Shown here: positions 37,301 to 48,931 of the stretch, piece after piece
How the letters are laid out: every line of letters starts with the position of its first letter
Position numbering within the stretch: the stretch's first letter is position 1
Assembly: GCA_950295325.1 (NCBI GenBank)
Contig: OX485805.1
Coordinates: forward strand, 38,551,501-38,615,500
DNA length: 64,000 nucleotides
Origin: Polytrichum commune
Taxonomy: Eukaryota > Streptophyta > Polytrichopsida > Polytrichales > Polytrichaceae
Direction of reading: 5' to 3'
The notes under the pieces: generated by a model
What the model was told of the DNA's origin: nothing
Seen by the model: only the letters and a program-made list of their open reading frames with translations
Databases searched by the model: none
Program-made: the position numbers and the translations under genes

Positions 37301-37768
37301 AGATGGAAGAGAGATGCAGGTGATGAATGAACTCACTGTGTCACAAGGAGAACGTCAATAGTGATGGGATCTATTTCATCAAAGTAGGGAAGGGCTGCCA
37401 TGCCAGAGTAGCCAGGATGGATTCCACAATCAAACTGCACAGAACCAAGAGAATCCTGACACCATCAGCACTTCGATTGTGTCAATGCGAGAGCCTCCAA
37501 GGCACCAAAATATGCACTCATATCCAAATGCCAAGAGCATGTATCTTGACAAGCGAGAAACAAGATTTCACAAGCTTTCTGGGGGCTGCTTTGACAGATG
37601 AAATCTCCTAAACACCCTACAACTGCCTTGAGGAAGTACCATGACAGTCTTGCCCTTGTAGGTCGTGTAGACACATGAACGCCCAACCTCATTACCCGCA
37701 CCTAAGGGGGTGACCTCAAGTTTGTCCCCATCTCCTCTGACCACCATTGAATCTTTGCGCTTCAACAT
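34271..37768 (-). CDS. CPSF73-I: CPSF73-I, pre-mRNA 3'-end cleavage endonuclease, 7 exons
   Basis: Metallo-beta-lactamase/beta-CASP nuclease that cuts pre-mRNA before polyadenylation, in the nuclear CPSF complex. Exons, minus-strand order: 37640-37768, 37337-37434, 37057-37102, 36735-36884, 36243-36530, 35681-35878, 34271-35407; all introns GT-AG and all phases agree, giving 681 residues (Arabidopsis homologue about 690). Metal and active-site residues are all present: Asp45 in FDCGIHPG, the HFHLDH signature (76-81), His163 in AGHVLG, Asp184 in TGD, Glu209 in IESTYG, His401 in SFSAHAD, His423 in VHGE. The C-terminal dimerisation/regulatory domain is complete. One oddity is Cys187 where a basic residue is usual (DYSREED). 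An in-frame TGA upstream of Met1 supports the start. The 3' end is triplicated, and two foreign exons lie just upstream. Confidence 0.95.
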
Positions 37769-37849
37769 TGTATATTGTGCTCAATACCAAAGCAACCTGG
37801 GATACACATCCAAACTACAGCAAGTAAGACATCACAAAGTTGCACTTAC

Positions 37850-38848
37850 CCCTGAATCCTTGACAAAAATGCACATCACTTGACCTGGAGTCCTGGAATG
37901 TGCAAGATTCACATGGGTTTGAAACAGGTAACCAGCAATTCAATCTTTTCACGCGCATCTCTAAGAGAAGTACTGTATGGTTCATATTACCAAAATATGT
38001 GCAAAAGTAAATACCACTTGACAAAGCAGATCCGTTTTGAGAAGCACTACACACTAAACATCTGATTTAGTGTGACCCACATTATTTGCAATCACTGTGT
38101 GGCACCTAGAGGGATGTCATATGACACTTGATTAACGAGGCACACCAATTTTAATGCTACACTAATTCAGATGTCATTGATTAAAAAGCTAACAATGACC
38201 CCCCTCTAACTTAAGAGAAAACCCCGACCATCCTTGCAAACCTCTGGAATCAACACACTGTCTTCAATTATAGTACGGAGAATGCAGTAAACCTCAAGGA
38301 ACACCAATTCGAAAAATCCATGGATCCCACAACCATGCCTTACCCAAAAAAATGTTCCAGCTCGACACCCGCAGGTTTTTGAAAAGACCTCAAATTCGCA
38401 GTTGCCCCCCATACGACCTGTTCACAGAAACCCCACCAAAGCTCAAACTCCCGCAACTCACAAAACCACGAGAGCAATATCAAAACTCCGTACAAAATTG
38501 GCATACACATCCACACACACGTACCACCCTGCGAACCCAAAAAATCAACCTCCAGAATTCGCATATTTCCCACCCTCCGTCAGCTCAATTCTATCGGAAC
38601 TGTGAGGAAATTTGGGGCGCTTGTACCTGGAAACCTTACCGGTAACGCTGCACGGAGTCGGGCGCTCTAGTGCCCGTGATTCGCAGCCATTTAGCGCCCC
38701 GTGACGAGAAGACGACGCGAGCGGAGCCGGATTCGTCTTGGGCCATGTAATCGACGCAGGACATGGTGTCTGCGACCGCAGTTTGTACGCAGACTCGGGC
38801 CATGGCTAGATTCGCGAATCGCCTTAGCCAATTCGGCAGTGAGTTCAA
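37850..38848 (-). pseudogene. First two exons of another gene, possibly FNR-like oxidoreductase, directly upstream of CPSF73-I
   Basis: Exon 1, 38640-38848, is GC-rich and opens with Met (alternative Met at 38803). It ends at an excellent CCG/GTAAGG donor. Exon 2, 37850-37892, follows a CCAG acceptor, joins in phase and ends at GTAAGT. Together they give about 84 residues, ending YRTPGQVMCIFV, a pattern like the first FAD-binding strand of ferredoxin-reductase-like proteins (for example the pKIWI502 family). No third exon fits: the CPSF73-I start codon lies 82 bp further on, and joining to it shifts the frame. Either this is a truncated gene, or these are 5' UTR exons of the CPSF73-I transcript. 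The family assignment is tentative. Confidence 0.45.
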
Positions 38849-40673
38849 AGTGCACAGGAGTGTCGTACACTCATCCAGAGGGCAGAAAGAAAGAGAAAAC
38901 TCGTGCTTTTGACTCGCATGCTATTACCGACGAGGGCTGTCTCCGATCCCGTCCGACAAAGGAAGTCTTAGAGAATATGCATTCCCTTAGAATTTACCAC
39001 GTGGCATTCCCCCATTCGTTGAGGCCGTTTCTTTAAGTTCAAATGGCTCAAGATTCATAACATCACTAAGCGACTGCTTGGCTGGGTTCCGGTTCGGGAC
39101 CAGGTTCGGGATCAGGTTCGGGCGAGCATAATTCTTCTTTAATTCCAGGATTTCATGTTTATGGGGAGCACTCATGTTGTGTGTTGTGAAGTTAACGACA
39201 AGTAGCTATTAATTTATATTTTTTTAATTACAAAATTTTTTTTTTGGAAAGAGAGCAACGTCTACCTCCCATTGAATCTAAAATCTTATATTTTAGATAC
39301 AGTGGACGATGTACGTGGTGGTGAGGAGACCATCCACTCATCATTCCTCACTACACTGAATATTGGTGTATTTTGCATCTTAACAATTATGTGATGAAAT
39401 GTTGTCATAAATGATTGAAATTTGGATGAGAAATCACTTAGTAAGTGACAATAATTGCCAACGTTGTAAATCTATAATGCCCTTATTCTTTTACAAGGAA
39501 TGACGAATAATGTTAGGTTTACAATTATTGTTGACGACACTATGGTAGCAGTTTATGAGTAATATATTGAGCAAGACAAATAGAATTGATGACACCAAAT
39601 ACAATGTTTAGTGTACTCCTCGCAACTCACCGCCGTTGAAGTGAGATTATATATATATATATACATATACTACATGTCAAAGATTTTGAAAAAAAATTGG
39701 AAAAAAAAAACAAACACACACACACATGTGACCCAAAAAAGAAAAAAGAAACAAAGGTGGAAAGGTAAGTATGGCAGGGGAATTCTAGTGGAGGTGGCAG
39801 CCATAGGTTGGACAAAGGGCATGGGGAAATTTATGGATTTACATAGTCGGGGTGGCCTAGGATATTAGTTCATATGCACGGGTGCAACAGACTGGGACGG
39901 TATGGGTCCAATCTAGTACAATCTACAATGAACAATGGAGTGGTGGTGAAGTCGTTGCCACCATTGCCTACCATTCTGAAGAGGTGGGGGAATGCATGAT
40001 GCAACAAGTTGGGACAACAAATGTCAAAGTAGTAAGATATATCAAACATGTATCCAATTACCCCAAAATGGGTTTAGGACAGAGATAACCTAGGAGAATG
40101 GGATTTCATTTCTCAACACCTACAATCAAGGTTGCAATGCAACATGCCCTCTATAGGTTTGTTATTAAATCATCCCAATTTAATTTCACATGATTTTGTG
40201 GTCTTTGACCCCAATTTAGGTGTTGGCTTTTATTTATTTTTATTTATTTATTTGGTTCTACAGAGCAATAAGTGTTTTCAACATACATGTTGTTAACACA
40301 TTGGTAAGTGTTGTGAAGGTTTACTCTGGAGAATGACACACTAAAATGCGAATCCAATATTGGGTGAAACCACGTCACATAGGGTCAAATCACATGGATC
40401 CGCCCAACCCATCCCCCATTGAGAGAAATAATATATGATGTCACCCAAAAACCAAGGTCACATCTTGTTTCTAAGGTAGATGAGGCGAATGTGGAGACCT
40501 CCAACTTTGTGGAATCATCCATCCAATGGATTCGAGCATTAGAAGTTTGAGCACAATAGCAATTGTGAACCAGACCAAAAAATTTGAAATCACTGAAATC
40601 GGAGTTGAAAGAAGGTGTCGATCTAGGTTCTGGAATCAGAGATTCTCTACTTCCCAATGTGGTGTTATTGGGG
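38849..40673. other. Spacer with repeat remnants
   Basis: Contains a family R copy at about 39360-39620, a TA microsatellite at 39647-39663 and poly-A stretches. The block at about 40150 (CTCTATAGGTTTGTT) also occurs near 45660. No protein family recognised. Confidence 0.5.
39360..39620 (+). repeat. Dispersed repeat, family R (uninterrupted copy)
   Basis: Colinear with 2590-3010 and with the complement of 20815-21010. This copy lacks the inserts seen in both others, so it is the best guide to the ancestral unit. No ORF. Confidence 0.6.
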
Positions 40674-40772
40674 GGGAACTTTTCGAGGAGGAGGCCTAGA
40701 GCCTCCTCCCGAAATGTTGGCCTCTCATGCGGCCACGTCACCAATTCGTTTTAGGGTTAGGGTTAGGTTCGC
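40674..40772 (+). repeat. Block shared with 28048-28150
   Basis: Starts TTCGAGGAGGAGGCC and here forms a hairpin with GCCTCCTCC a few bases on. Continues through CCCGAAATG and GCGGCCACGTCACC to TTAGGGTTAGGG. It is followed by a CTTCGTCTTCGTC-rich stretch that looks like the 5' part of a transcribed gene, but no protein could be read. Confidence 0.6.
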
Positions 40773-42830
40773 CGGTTCTGTCCCTCCTTCCCTCGACCAT
40801 TGTCACTGCCCACTCATCTTCGTCTTCGTCGTCTTCCTCCATCTGCGTACCAATTGCATCTCCTCTGACAGTCAAAAGTACTTGAGATCTCCTATAATCC
40901 ACACAATGTATTAGTTCCATGTGAAAAGCACAATCTTGGTCAGACTCTTCAACGTACGTCAAGGTTGCACACAAACATTGACTACCGCAAGATTGAGAGA
41001 GGTTGTGTGGACGAAATAGTGGTCACTCCTTCATTAAGGTGTTGTGTATGTCAAATTCAGGGCTATGTGACCAAACCAATTTGTATAGTCCTCCCTTAGC
41101 CTCGACAGTGTGCTTCTGAGGATTCTTGTCGTCTTTCTGATCTTCTTCAAGATGTAGATAATAAGATTCATGAATGATAGGTTTTGTGATCTCTTGTTTG
41201 TCGGTGTTGCACAAAGTTTGCGTATTCTCACTGCCTCTTTGTGTTTACTGTACAAGCTGTGGCTTTGGATTGAATTTGAGTAGGATGAATACGTCCTGGC
41301 ATTAATCCACATTACTTGAGCCCTTCGCAGTCATATTATTTCCGTCAATACTAGTGAATCACAGAACTTTAGGCACTTTAGTCTTGGATCGACACAAAAA
41401 GAACTTCCAATGATTACATACATAAGTCACGAGTCTCAGAGGATGTGTTTGTAAGTTGGAGAAATTTATCTTCCTTCGGTGGTTTGAAATTGCTTGAATA
41501 TGTTGTCTGACCGCATCCATTTTATTTTGTGTTCAAGCAAGTAAATAGAACATGGTCATCTAGAAGTTGACTTGTGTTACGCCCTGTTTTGTATGTGGCA
41601 GGTCGGTGATCTTATCTGCCCTCAATGTAAAGTATTCAAGTGTCTTACATTTCCAGATGGAACAGATGGCAGTATGTAGGATGGACGAGCAGGAAGTTAA
41701 TGTCAATGCAATTTTTTTTCAATTTCAACGTTCCCAAATGGATGTATGTGTCATGAGTAGTCCCTAGAAAGACATATGTTTGCTTCTTTTTGTGTTGTGT
41801 CCTTGTGTAACTGATGTACCATTTTTGTTTCCAGTCTCATGCTCGAATGAGCTTCAGAAGCATTATTGACCTCATAGTCTTCCTGTTATGAGTTTGAAAA
41901 ATGAGACTCAATTTGTTGTGTGATGTCGGCCTCGCTTTAACCAAATGTGCTGAAGGGAATGGAGTGCCCCACTGCTTTACTGAAATGTAATATGTTTTGA
42001 GATAGGTGACAAGACTTAAATAAATCATCACTTATAAAGTGTCACCACCTTAAATTCACAACACGTTACTCAAAATCTACATCTGCAAGATTTAAGACCG
42101 GTCCATTGGAACTAGAATGCTTATTTCAATTAGTGTGTGTAAGCATTTGACATTACACTGTACTGTAACTTCTTATGAAGAATGTGACTTTTAACCTTGA
42201 AATATTTGTTATGTTCTATAAACTGTAAACAAACTATGTGTAAGCATTTGCATCCTTTAGTAGAAAATTATAGCATTATGGAACTCCAAAATGCTAATCC
42301 ACAGTAATTGAGATATGAGGTGCAGGAATCTGAAGCTCATGGGTAAAACTGGGAAAATTGTTTTGGCGGTTCCATCTTGGGTCGATTGCACTGGCAGGGA
42401 ACTGGGGTCTCGAAGTGACTTATGGCACTTGGATTCTGCATGAGCCTGTAAGCTTCAATGTACTGGACGACCAAGTTGGGTGACTTATCAAACTAGTCTG
42501 ATGAAGGACTTGAATCTTTGGAGAAATAGGTGAAAATAACTCATCGTCCAATCACTTATTACAAACTTTCTTCATGTAAGCACACAGAGTACATACACAC
42601 AAAGTACCTGAGAGGACCGAGGAAACCTGGCCTTGTGATTCTCGATGAATATCCAACACATGCATGCGGAGGAGAGAAGAAGACATTATGAGTGCTACAT
42701 ATGGTGAAAGTTACTAATGTACTTACATGGTTTAAAATCTCTTTGTTAGACGTTCCAACACCTTGCAATGTGGCTCTGAAAAGGTGTTCTGAAAATCATC
42801 GTGGATGAAGCTTTATGGGACAACCCATAA
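40773..42830. other. Gene-textured interval, no product recognised
   Basis: Composition is less AT-rich than the spacers. A plus-strand segment after an AG at about 41602 reads GDLICPQCKVFKC before a stop, with a CxxC pair, but nothing joins to it convincingly. Minus-strand frames at 40738-40974 and 41023-41214 are acidic and unrecognised. It could be a non-coding transcript or a decayed gene. Confidence 0.3.
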
Positions 42831-43187
42831 ATGGTGCATTGTTGACATGGCTCAACATTAAATACCGTAGGTTCATAGCTGGTTTGACACATGTTAGCGG
42901 AATAATTAATTAAAGTTCAAAAAGTAGGTTTGGCACCTAAAAATAGTATAATCATATTTTTGGCTATTTTCTCTTTTAATTTTTGAAATTCAGCTTAAAT
43001 TCATTTTTAATTTCTATTCAAGCTTATATCTTGTACATCTCTCTTGCATCGAATGACAAGTAAGATGTGAGTGAAGAGTTGAGAATGCCGTGTGCTTTAT
43101 GCAAGTAGAGTGGAGTTGTGTTCAACAATGCATATGGGATATGTAAACTTTGAGGTGAAGCACCGAGTTAGACTTCATTTTTATAAC

Positions 43188-43565
43188 ACGCATAACTTTT
43201 GCATAGAGTCTTCAAATGACATAAAATTTGTTGGAGGTGAAAGATTACTTGATTTCTAAACTTTTCTTAGACCAACAAAATTCCAAAAAAGTTGATCTTC
43301 TATGCACAAATGAGCTCCGAAAAACTGTTATTAATGCATTTTAATTTTTTTATCTTTACACGGCTGCAATGTTTTGTCCATATCTTTTGCATAAAGACTT
43401 ATTTTGACACAAAACTTGTTGGAGGTGGAAGAAGGATTGATTTCTCAACTTTTTTTAGTTGGACAAAATTCTATAAAACTTCATCTTCTATGCTCAATTG
43501 GACTCCAAAAATTTGTGTACAACACATTTGAAAAGTCTTGCTACTTCTTCACCCATATTCTTTGC
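43188..43565. repeat. Tandem duplication, unit about 188 bp
   Basis: TTGTTGGAGGTG recurs at 43228 and 43416. Units share CATA-CTTTTGCATA, GATTTCT-AACTTTT, ACAAAATTC and ATCTTCTATGC. A third unit start is visible at about 43553 (CCATATTCTTTGC). Confidence 0.7.
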
Positions 43566-45067
43566 GGACTAATGTAAGTGAGCTTGGTTACAAAAGGAGC
43601 ACCTTCTCTCTTTCAAAATTCACATATGCTTCCACTGTAAGTAAAACTCTAGTGAGAAGTAAAAATTTCTTACTTTTTAGCAATTTTGAAAAATAATAAA
43701 TTTTATATTCGGCAAAAAATGCCAATAATATTCCAAAAATTTTGGCATCTATTTTTAGAATTATTTTATGTCGAACCTGCTATTAAACTATGGTATATGA
43801 GAGTCATGTCACCTTGGATGGAGGACATCTCGAATATAAGTTCCACATGCTATTAATGCCTTGTCATGCATAATGGACTAGACTTGCTTAGACATGTGCC
43901 GTCCTAAGCCCATTGCACCCTTGGTCCTTCCCCCTCCCCCTCTCCAAGGTGGTCCCTGGCATGTTGCAGCTATGCATAAGACTTATGAATTGGTAAGGTT
44001 TGAAGACTAATATGATGTGTAGTTGGTTGTAACATTTTTGTAGTGATATTTTTGTAACATAGGACTGATATTAGTTGTGCCTAGTGCCTAAGTGAAGAAA
44101 CCAACTCTTGGCGAGCTGACCACTTGAATTCTACGATATGAAATTTCATTTTCGAGATTGGTAATTACCAACCCATGCATGCTATATTTTTATCCCATGT
44201 GTAGCATGGGTAGGTGGCCTCGTTAACCGTGAATGGCCTTTACATTTTATCGAAATATTGGATAGCTAAACACTGTTACTGTAGATGATGGTAAGATTTT
44301 TCCACTTTTAGAGTTCCTACCTTGGATTTGTGTTTGTTTTTAGTAACCTTTTGTTTTGGTATGCTAGTAACGCACTGACCTATGTGAATATATTTCCAAC
44401 CTCCTGACTATGTTTTTCCTGACTGATGAGTATGTCATGTTCCTTTGTTTGTTGCATGCTCGAACTGTGAACCCTAATGGCAGTATGCCTATTGTCTGCA
44501 ACTTCAATCTCATTGTCATTCTCAGTCTCCCTATGTTAGCAAATACTGACATCTCCACCAAATATTTATAACATTGTTTAACTCTTGCTGGCAACGCACA
44601 CTTGCAACTATAATTCCTTGTTTGCTTTTTGAAAACGAGATCTACTTTTATGGCATCAATCCTTGTTATTGAATATAATGTGGTAGTAACACATTCAATG
44701 GATATGCAGGCATATTTTACATTGTGATAAATTGGATTTACATCGTGAACATATACCATAGTAGTCAAATTTTGATTTTATTTCAATAATTTTTACTTTT
44801 TACATTCATATTTTAAGTTTTCATAGTTTTATTTTATTTCATATTTTCATACTTATGTTTAATTTTAAAATTTTCATATTTTTAGAATCCAGATCTTTAA
44901 TTTAAATTTAGATAAACAAAGCACTCCAGCATAAATAGTCGTTTGCACATTTGTTTGAATTCCAATGCATCATGTGAAATATTAGTAAAACTAACATATA
45001 CATATCAAAGTGTTGTTATTATACATTTCTACTTTATTTTCATTTGTTTCATAATTCACAAACACAG
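43566..45067. other. AT-rich spacer
   Basis: No supported gene. A 134-residue minus-strand frame at 44364-44768 has no recognisable motif and random-like composition. Confidence 0.45.
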
Positions 45068-45554
45068 ATGGAGGGGGATAAAACGAACATCAACTACACA
45101 ACACTTTTAACGAAATTGAAAGTTGAGTTGCCCGACAGAGCTCCAAAAAATTTGGAAATTGAAAAAAATTTCTATCCAAGTGAGGCTCAGTCGCGTCTAT
45201 TAAATGTTTGCGGATTCATTGACTACTTGAATCTGCCAAGATTTTCGTCATTGGCAAAAGTCAATGAATTTGTAACAACTTATGTGAACAAACGAAAAGA
45301 ATTCGAAAAGGAGCACAAAAGCTTGCCTTGTCCAGGTATGTGCAACATTTGTTTTTTTTTGTTTTTGTTTTTGTTTTTTGCCCTATGTTTTATTTTAATT
45401 TCCCAACATAAATTGTACTTTTAGCATTATTGTATAGAGTGAAATGGACTTGGTCGACAATTTATCATGCACTTGTGATGTTGTGTGTTGTTTGTAAAAT
45501 GTTTCAGTTCATTATGCTTACTTGACTGTGCCTATGAAACCTACATGTTTGTGA
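45068..45554 (+). CDS. Small two-exon gene candidate, unknown family
   Basis: Exon 45068-45335 opens with ATG right after a CACAG, encodes 89 residues of balanced, codon-like composition (charged, with NFYPSEAQ and FIDYLNLPRF), and ends at a good CCAG/GTATGT donor. The next acceptor (TTTCAG at 45507) joins in phase and gives 16 residues to a TGA at 45552-45554, about 104 residues in all. The CACAG before the ATG might instead be an acceptor, making this an internal exon. No family recognised. It may belong with the exons at 46235-46579, but the phases do not match directly. Confidence 0.35.
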
Positions 45555-45663
45555 ATAAACCCGGTAATCTATCAGCATACACAAGTCCAAACTATTTGGA
45601 GAGGGGGAATTATTGCATACAAGCGTATATCTCATCCATCCAACATCAAAAATTGACCCTCTA

Positions 45664-45731
45664 TAGGTTTGTTGTTGATTCACCTAACTTGTAAATGTAG
45701 GTATAAACGAGGTGAATCAACAACAAACCTA
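45664..45731. repeat. Perfect 22-bp inverted repeat
   Basis: Arms 45664-45685 and 45710-45731 (TAGGTTTGTTGTTGATTCAC then CT) are exact complements around a 24-bp loop. Diverged single arms occur at about 45795 and at 40150. Confidence 0.8.
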
Positions 45732-46234
45732 ATTCACCTTATAGGTAAATTAACCCGGTCTACATTTTTATATAGCGATTACTTAATTCCTTATATGTTT
45801 ATTGTTGATTCAACTCATCTATAGGTTCATATCTACATCATTTGAACTAATTTGGGAAACAAACTTAGATAATAAGGAGAAGTGATGTTGGTATGAATAG
45901 CTTGATTGTTTTGAATAGTTTTGCTATGCGTATATTTTTCTAGTAAATAATGTCGGAATGAACAATGCTTCCTAGATCTTATGGTGGCTCTAATTTCATA
46001 GCATGAAGAAATTTAATATAACTTTATCCAACACGCACTATTATCCCACCCTCACTAAATGATATAATTAATGTAGTCAAGTGTTTGAGTTTTATAGCAA
46101 GCCTATGTTTATTTTTTCACAATGGAAAATTGCAGAAACACCCTATCACATTAAATAATCTAAGTCAACATGTAATTATACCTTAATGACATTATTCTAA
46201 GTTTTTTTTTAGTTTTTTTCCCTTTATTGAGCAG

Positions 46235-46579
46235 CTCATGATTGACTTCGGCCTTAAGTTCACACCCGCATATTCACGTTGCCTTCCAGATGAACCGCCT
46301 CCCTTACGAGGGCCTCCTCCTCCCACCAACAGTGGGGCCTCGGCCCCGAGTGGCTCGTTTATCATTCAATGTTGTGTAAGTGGAAAACATTATTACCAAA
46401 TTCTACATGGATCACTTGCCAATCTAAACCAAGTTCAATACCGATATTGGATGTGTCATGTCTCTAAAGTGGTCACATGTAAAATAAAACGTTGCCAAAT
46501 TGTTTTTTCATTACAGAATACCAACTATACAAGTTGGTCGGCACCTCACAACTACATGCCACCTCCTTGGGGGGGGTGA
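46235..46579 (+). CDS. Proline-rich C-terminal exon pair, unknown protein
   Basis: Exon 46235-46375 (after GAGCAG, ending TGT/GTAAGT) and exon 46517-46579 (after TTACAG, ending TGA) are both phase 0 and join cleanly. The predicted tail runs from MIDFGLKF through a proline-rich run (PPPLRG, PPPPTNSG) to NYMPPPWGG. The upstream exon is not identified; the 45068-45335 exon is out of phase by one base. Such proline-rich tails occur in plant transposon ORFs and in RNA-binding proteins, so no function is assigned. Confidence 0.4.
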   Translation, partial: LMIDFGLKFTPAYSRCLPDEPPPLRGPPPPTNSGASAPSGSFIIQCCVSGKHYYQILHGSLANLNQVQYRYWMCHVSKVVTCKIKRCQIVFSLQNTNYTSWSAPHNYMPPPWGG

Positions 46580-47700
46580 CCGGCCGAAAAGTAGAAACCA
46601 CGTGAGAACAACTATAGAGTGCTTTTTATTCATTGGCAAGAAAAATTATAGAAACTTTGGATCTACCATGTATTACTCATCCACCAAATTAAAGCAATTG
46701 TACAGCCAATTAGGAGTAAAAAACAAGTGTCCAATTAAAAAAGCTTATTGAATTAGCCTCATCTACCTTACGCAATGCACCTTCAAGTGGAGTAATGTGA
46801 GTTTTATGATGAAATGTAGCCATCTAGCACCCAGTGGTTGAGCTTGGCGACTTACCCTTATGAATATTAGGTTGCCTAAACCCTAATGTCACCATATGTT
46901 ATGTTGGAAGGGAAGAGGTTATGCTCTAGTCTAACTTCCGATCATTATTTAGTTAACCCACTCATGAACTATGTCGGCACGAGGCGTTTCCGGGTTTAGA
47001 GCTAGCATGTAGGGGGCAATATGGCCATGGCAATAAAATTTTCAGCACAAATTACACTAGGAAGGCTTCTTAATCCCCCATGTTTCCTTCTTATTGCCAT
47101 TCCCTAGTTGCTCCCTACATTCTTGTAATAATACTCAATAGATAAACAAGTTATAATTAACTCATGAACAATTTTTAACATAATTAAATAACTAATGAAT
47201 CATTTTAGATCATAAACCATGAAATCATGCATAACCTCACATAATCATCACTATGGCCTCTTCTTAGATTTACATCTCAACTCTGATTCACGTGAATATA
47301 TAGTAAGTAACTTTGGAAGTATATCACCCATGATTCGATAGATATGCTTGATGTATATCATATACATTGTATGATCTTAGCTCATACAACTCAAATTTGT
47401 CAAATCCTAATCTTCATAAGATTGGATGCTTGAGCGTTCACTTGTTGCATGGTTCCAAGCACACAGTTTCAAGCTGCACATGAATCTCTAATGAACAAAA
47501 TTCATTCATGTTGATGTCGTTGGTCCAAATTACAAATGCTTGCAACTGTACTAATGAGTCTCTTTTTTCTAACATGTTGTTGTTTGTTGTTCAGCTTATG
47601 GTGATCGCAACCACATTGAAAGATCTTGCAAGGGCGCAAACGAATTCAAAATGGATTTGTATTCGTCAATTCTAACTTGCAATCAAATGGACTGAGCAAC
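46580..47700. other. Spacer without recognised gene
   Basis: AT-rich sequence with no family-like frame and no striking repeat. Confidence 0.45.
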
Positions 47701-47704
47701 AAGC

Positions 47705-48060
47705 GGAAAATGGAGGGAACTTACTATCAAAATGGATTTGTATTGGAGAGCAAGTAAGTAACCCGGCTCACTTCGTACATGATCAGCCGGGTTACTTACT
47801 TGAGCCAATTTGTATTCGTGGTGCGCAAAATGGAGGGAACTTACTTGCTCTCCAAGTTCATTTGGAAACAGAGATAAGGAAAGCACAAGAGGCTAGAGTG
47901 AGAGAGCGAGAGCATTAGTTCCACTTGACGTAAATTATACGACTCAAGTGAACACTCACAAGACGCACGCACTAATACAAGTCACGCAGAAATTTACTTT
48001 GCAAATGCAAACTTACTTGCTCTCCAAGCTCACTTGGAAACAGGAGACAACAAGAGCGAG
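47705..48060. repeat. Repeat cluster with a perfect 17-bp hairpin
   Basis: Arms 47752-47768 (AAGTAAGTAACCCGGCT) and 47785-47801 are exact complements around a 16-bp loop. Direct copies of AAAATGGAGGGAACTTA flank it at 47706 and 47826. The unit ACTTACTTGCTCTCCAAG recurs at 47839 and 48009, each followed by a GGAAACAG and a purine-rich GAGAGCGAGA tract. Confidence 0.75.
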
Positions 48061-48931
48061 AGAGCAAGAGAGCAAATGGCTTCTCCTCTTTTGCACAAGC
48101 ATCTTATTTATATGGAATTAGTTTAGGGTAGAAACATTAATTAATTCTAGAAGGAGCAGATGATGTGGATTTCATCCATGTAAGCATAATTCGATGAATG
48201 CTGTAACTATTGTTTCATTCATCTGTCTGCTAACCACAACGCACTAACTAATAAGTGTTTCATATCCTACTAGAAGTGGGTGCAAAGGACAAAGTATCCG
48301 AATAACACACGACTGCCGAATAACATCCCTCCCATCCATGGCCTCAAAAGTCAAAAATTTGTCATTCAGGGGTCAAGCCCTGTCTCTAAGTTCATGACAA
48401 CCTTCAAACCTTGTACAGTGTTCCATTCTTGACTTTGCACTCCCAACCTTGTCTGCCTGCAAGACAACATCTCCTTTGTGTTTTGGATTGCAAGACACCT
48501 CATCACATTGGAAAGTCATAGAACCAACTTGGGAGAGCACTGACACATGTTCTAAATGACATGGAGGGCAGAAAAAAGCCAATAGAGTACTCTCACCTGT
48601 GGAGAGATTCTGTGCACATCCTGGCTAAGAGAATACTACACATACAGACACCTTTGTTTACCCACCTCCACATGATCTCTGGTCTCAAACTGAACAAGCC
48701 TTAATTGTGAAAATCCCTACTGTCATCTGGCACAATCTATAATGTTTTTACCTCAACTGCCCTACTGGAAATGCCGCCAAGGAAGATGAAGACTCACTAC
48801 ATATAATGAAATCATTAACTCTCGTTCAACCCAAACAGGGTTCCTTGATGCAAAAAGTACCCGTGCACTACTCAAGGGGCAAACCCAGTCATCTTGAGAG
48901 CCTGAAATATGAGATGCAGCATGGCTGTGTA

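Noticed and set aside
40738-40772. Possible interstitial telomere
   Set aside because: Only two to three TTAGGG-like units; too short, and shared with a dispersed block at 28 kb.
44364-44768. 134-residue minus-strand ORF
   Set aside because: No motif, random-like composition, no splice partners.
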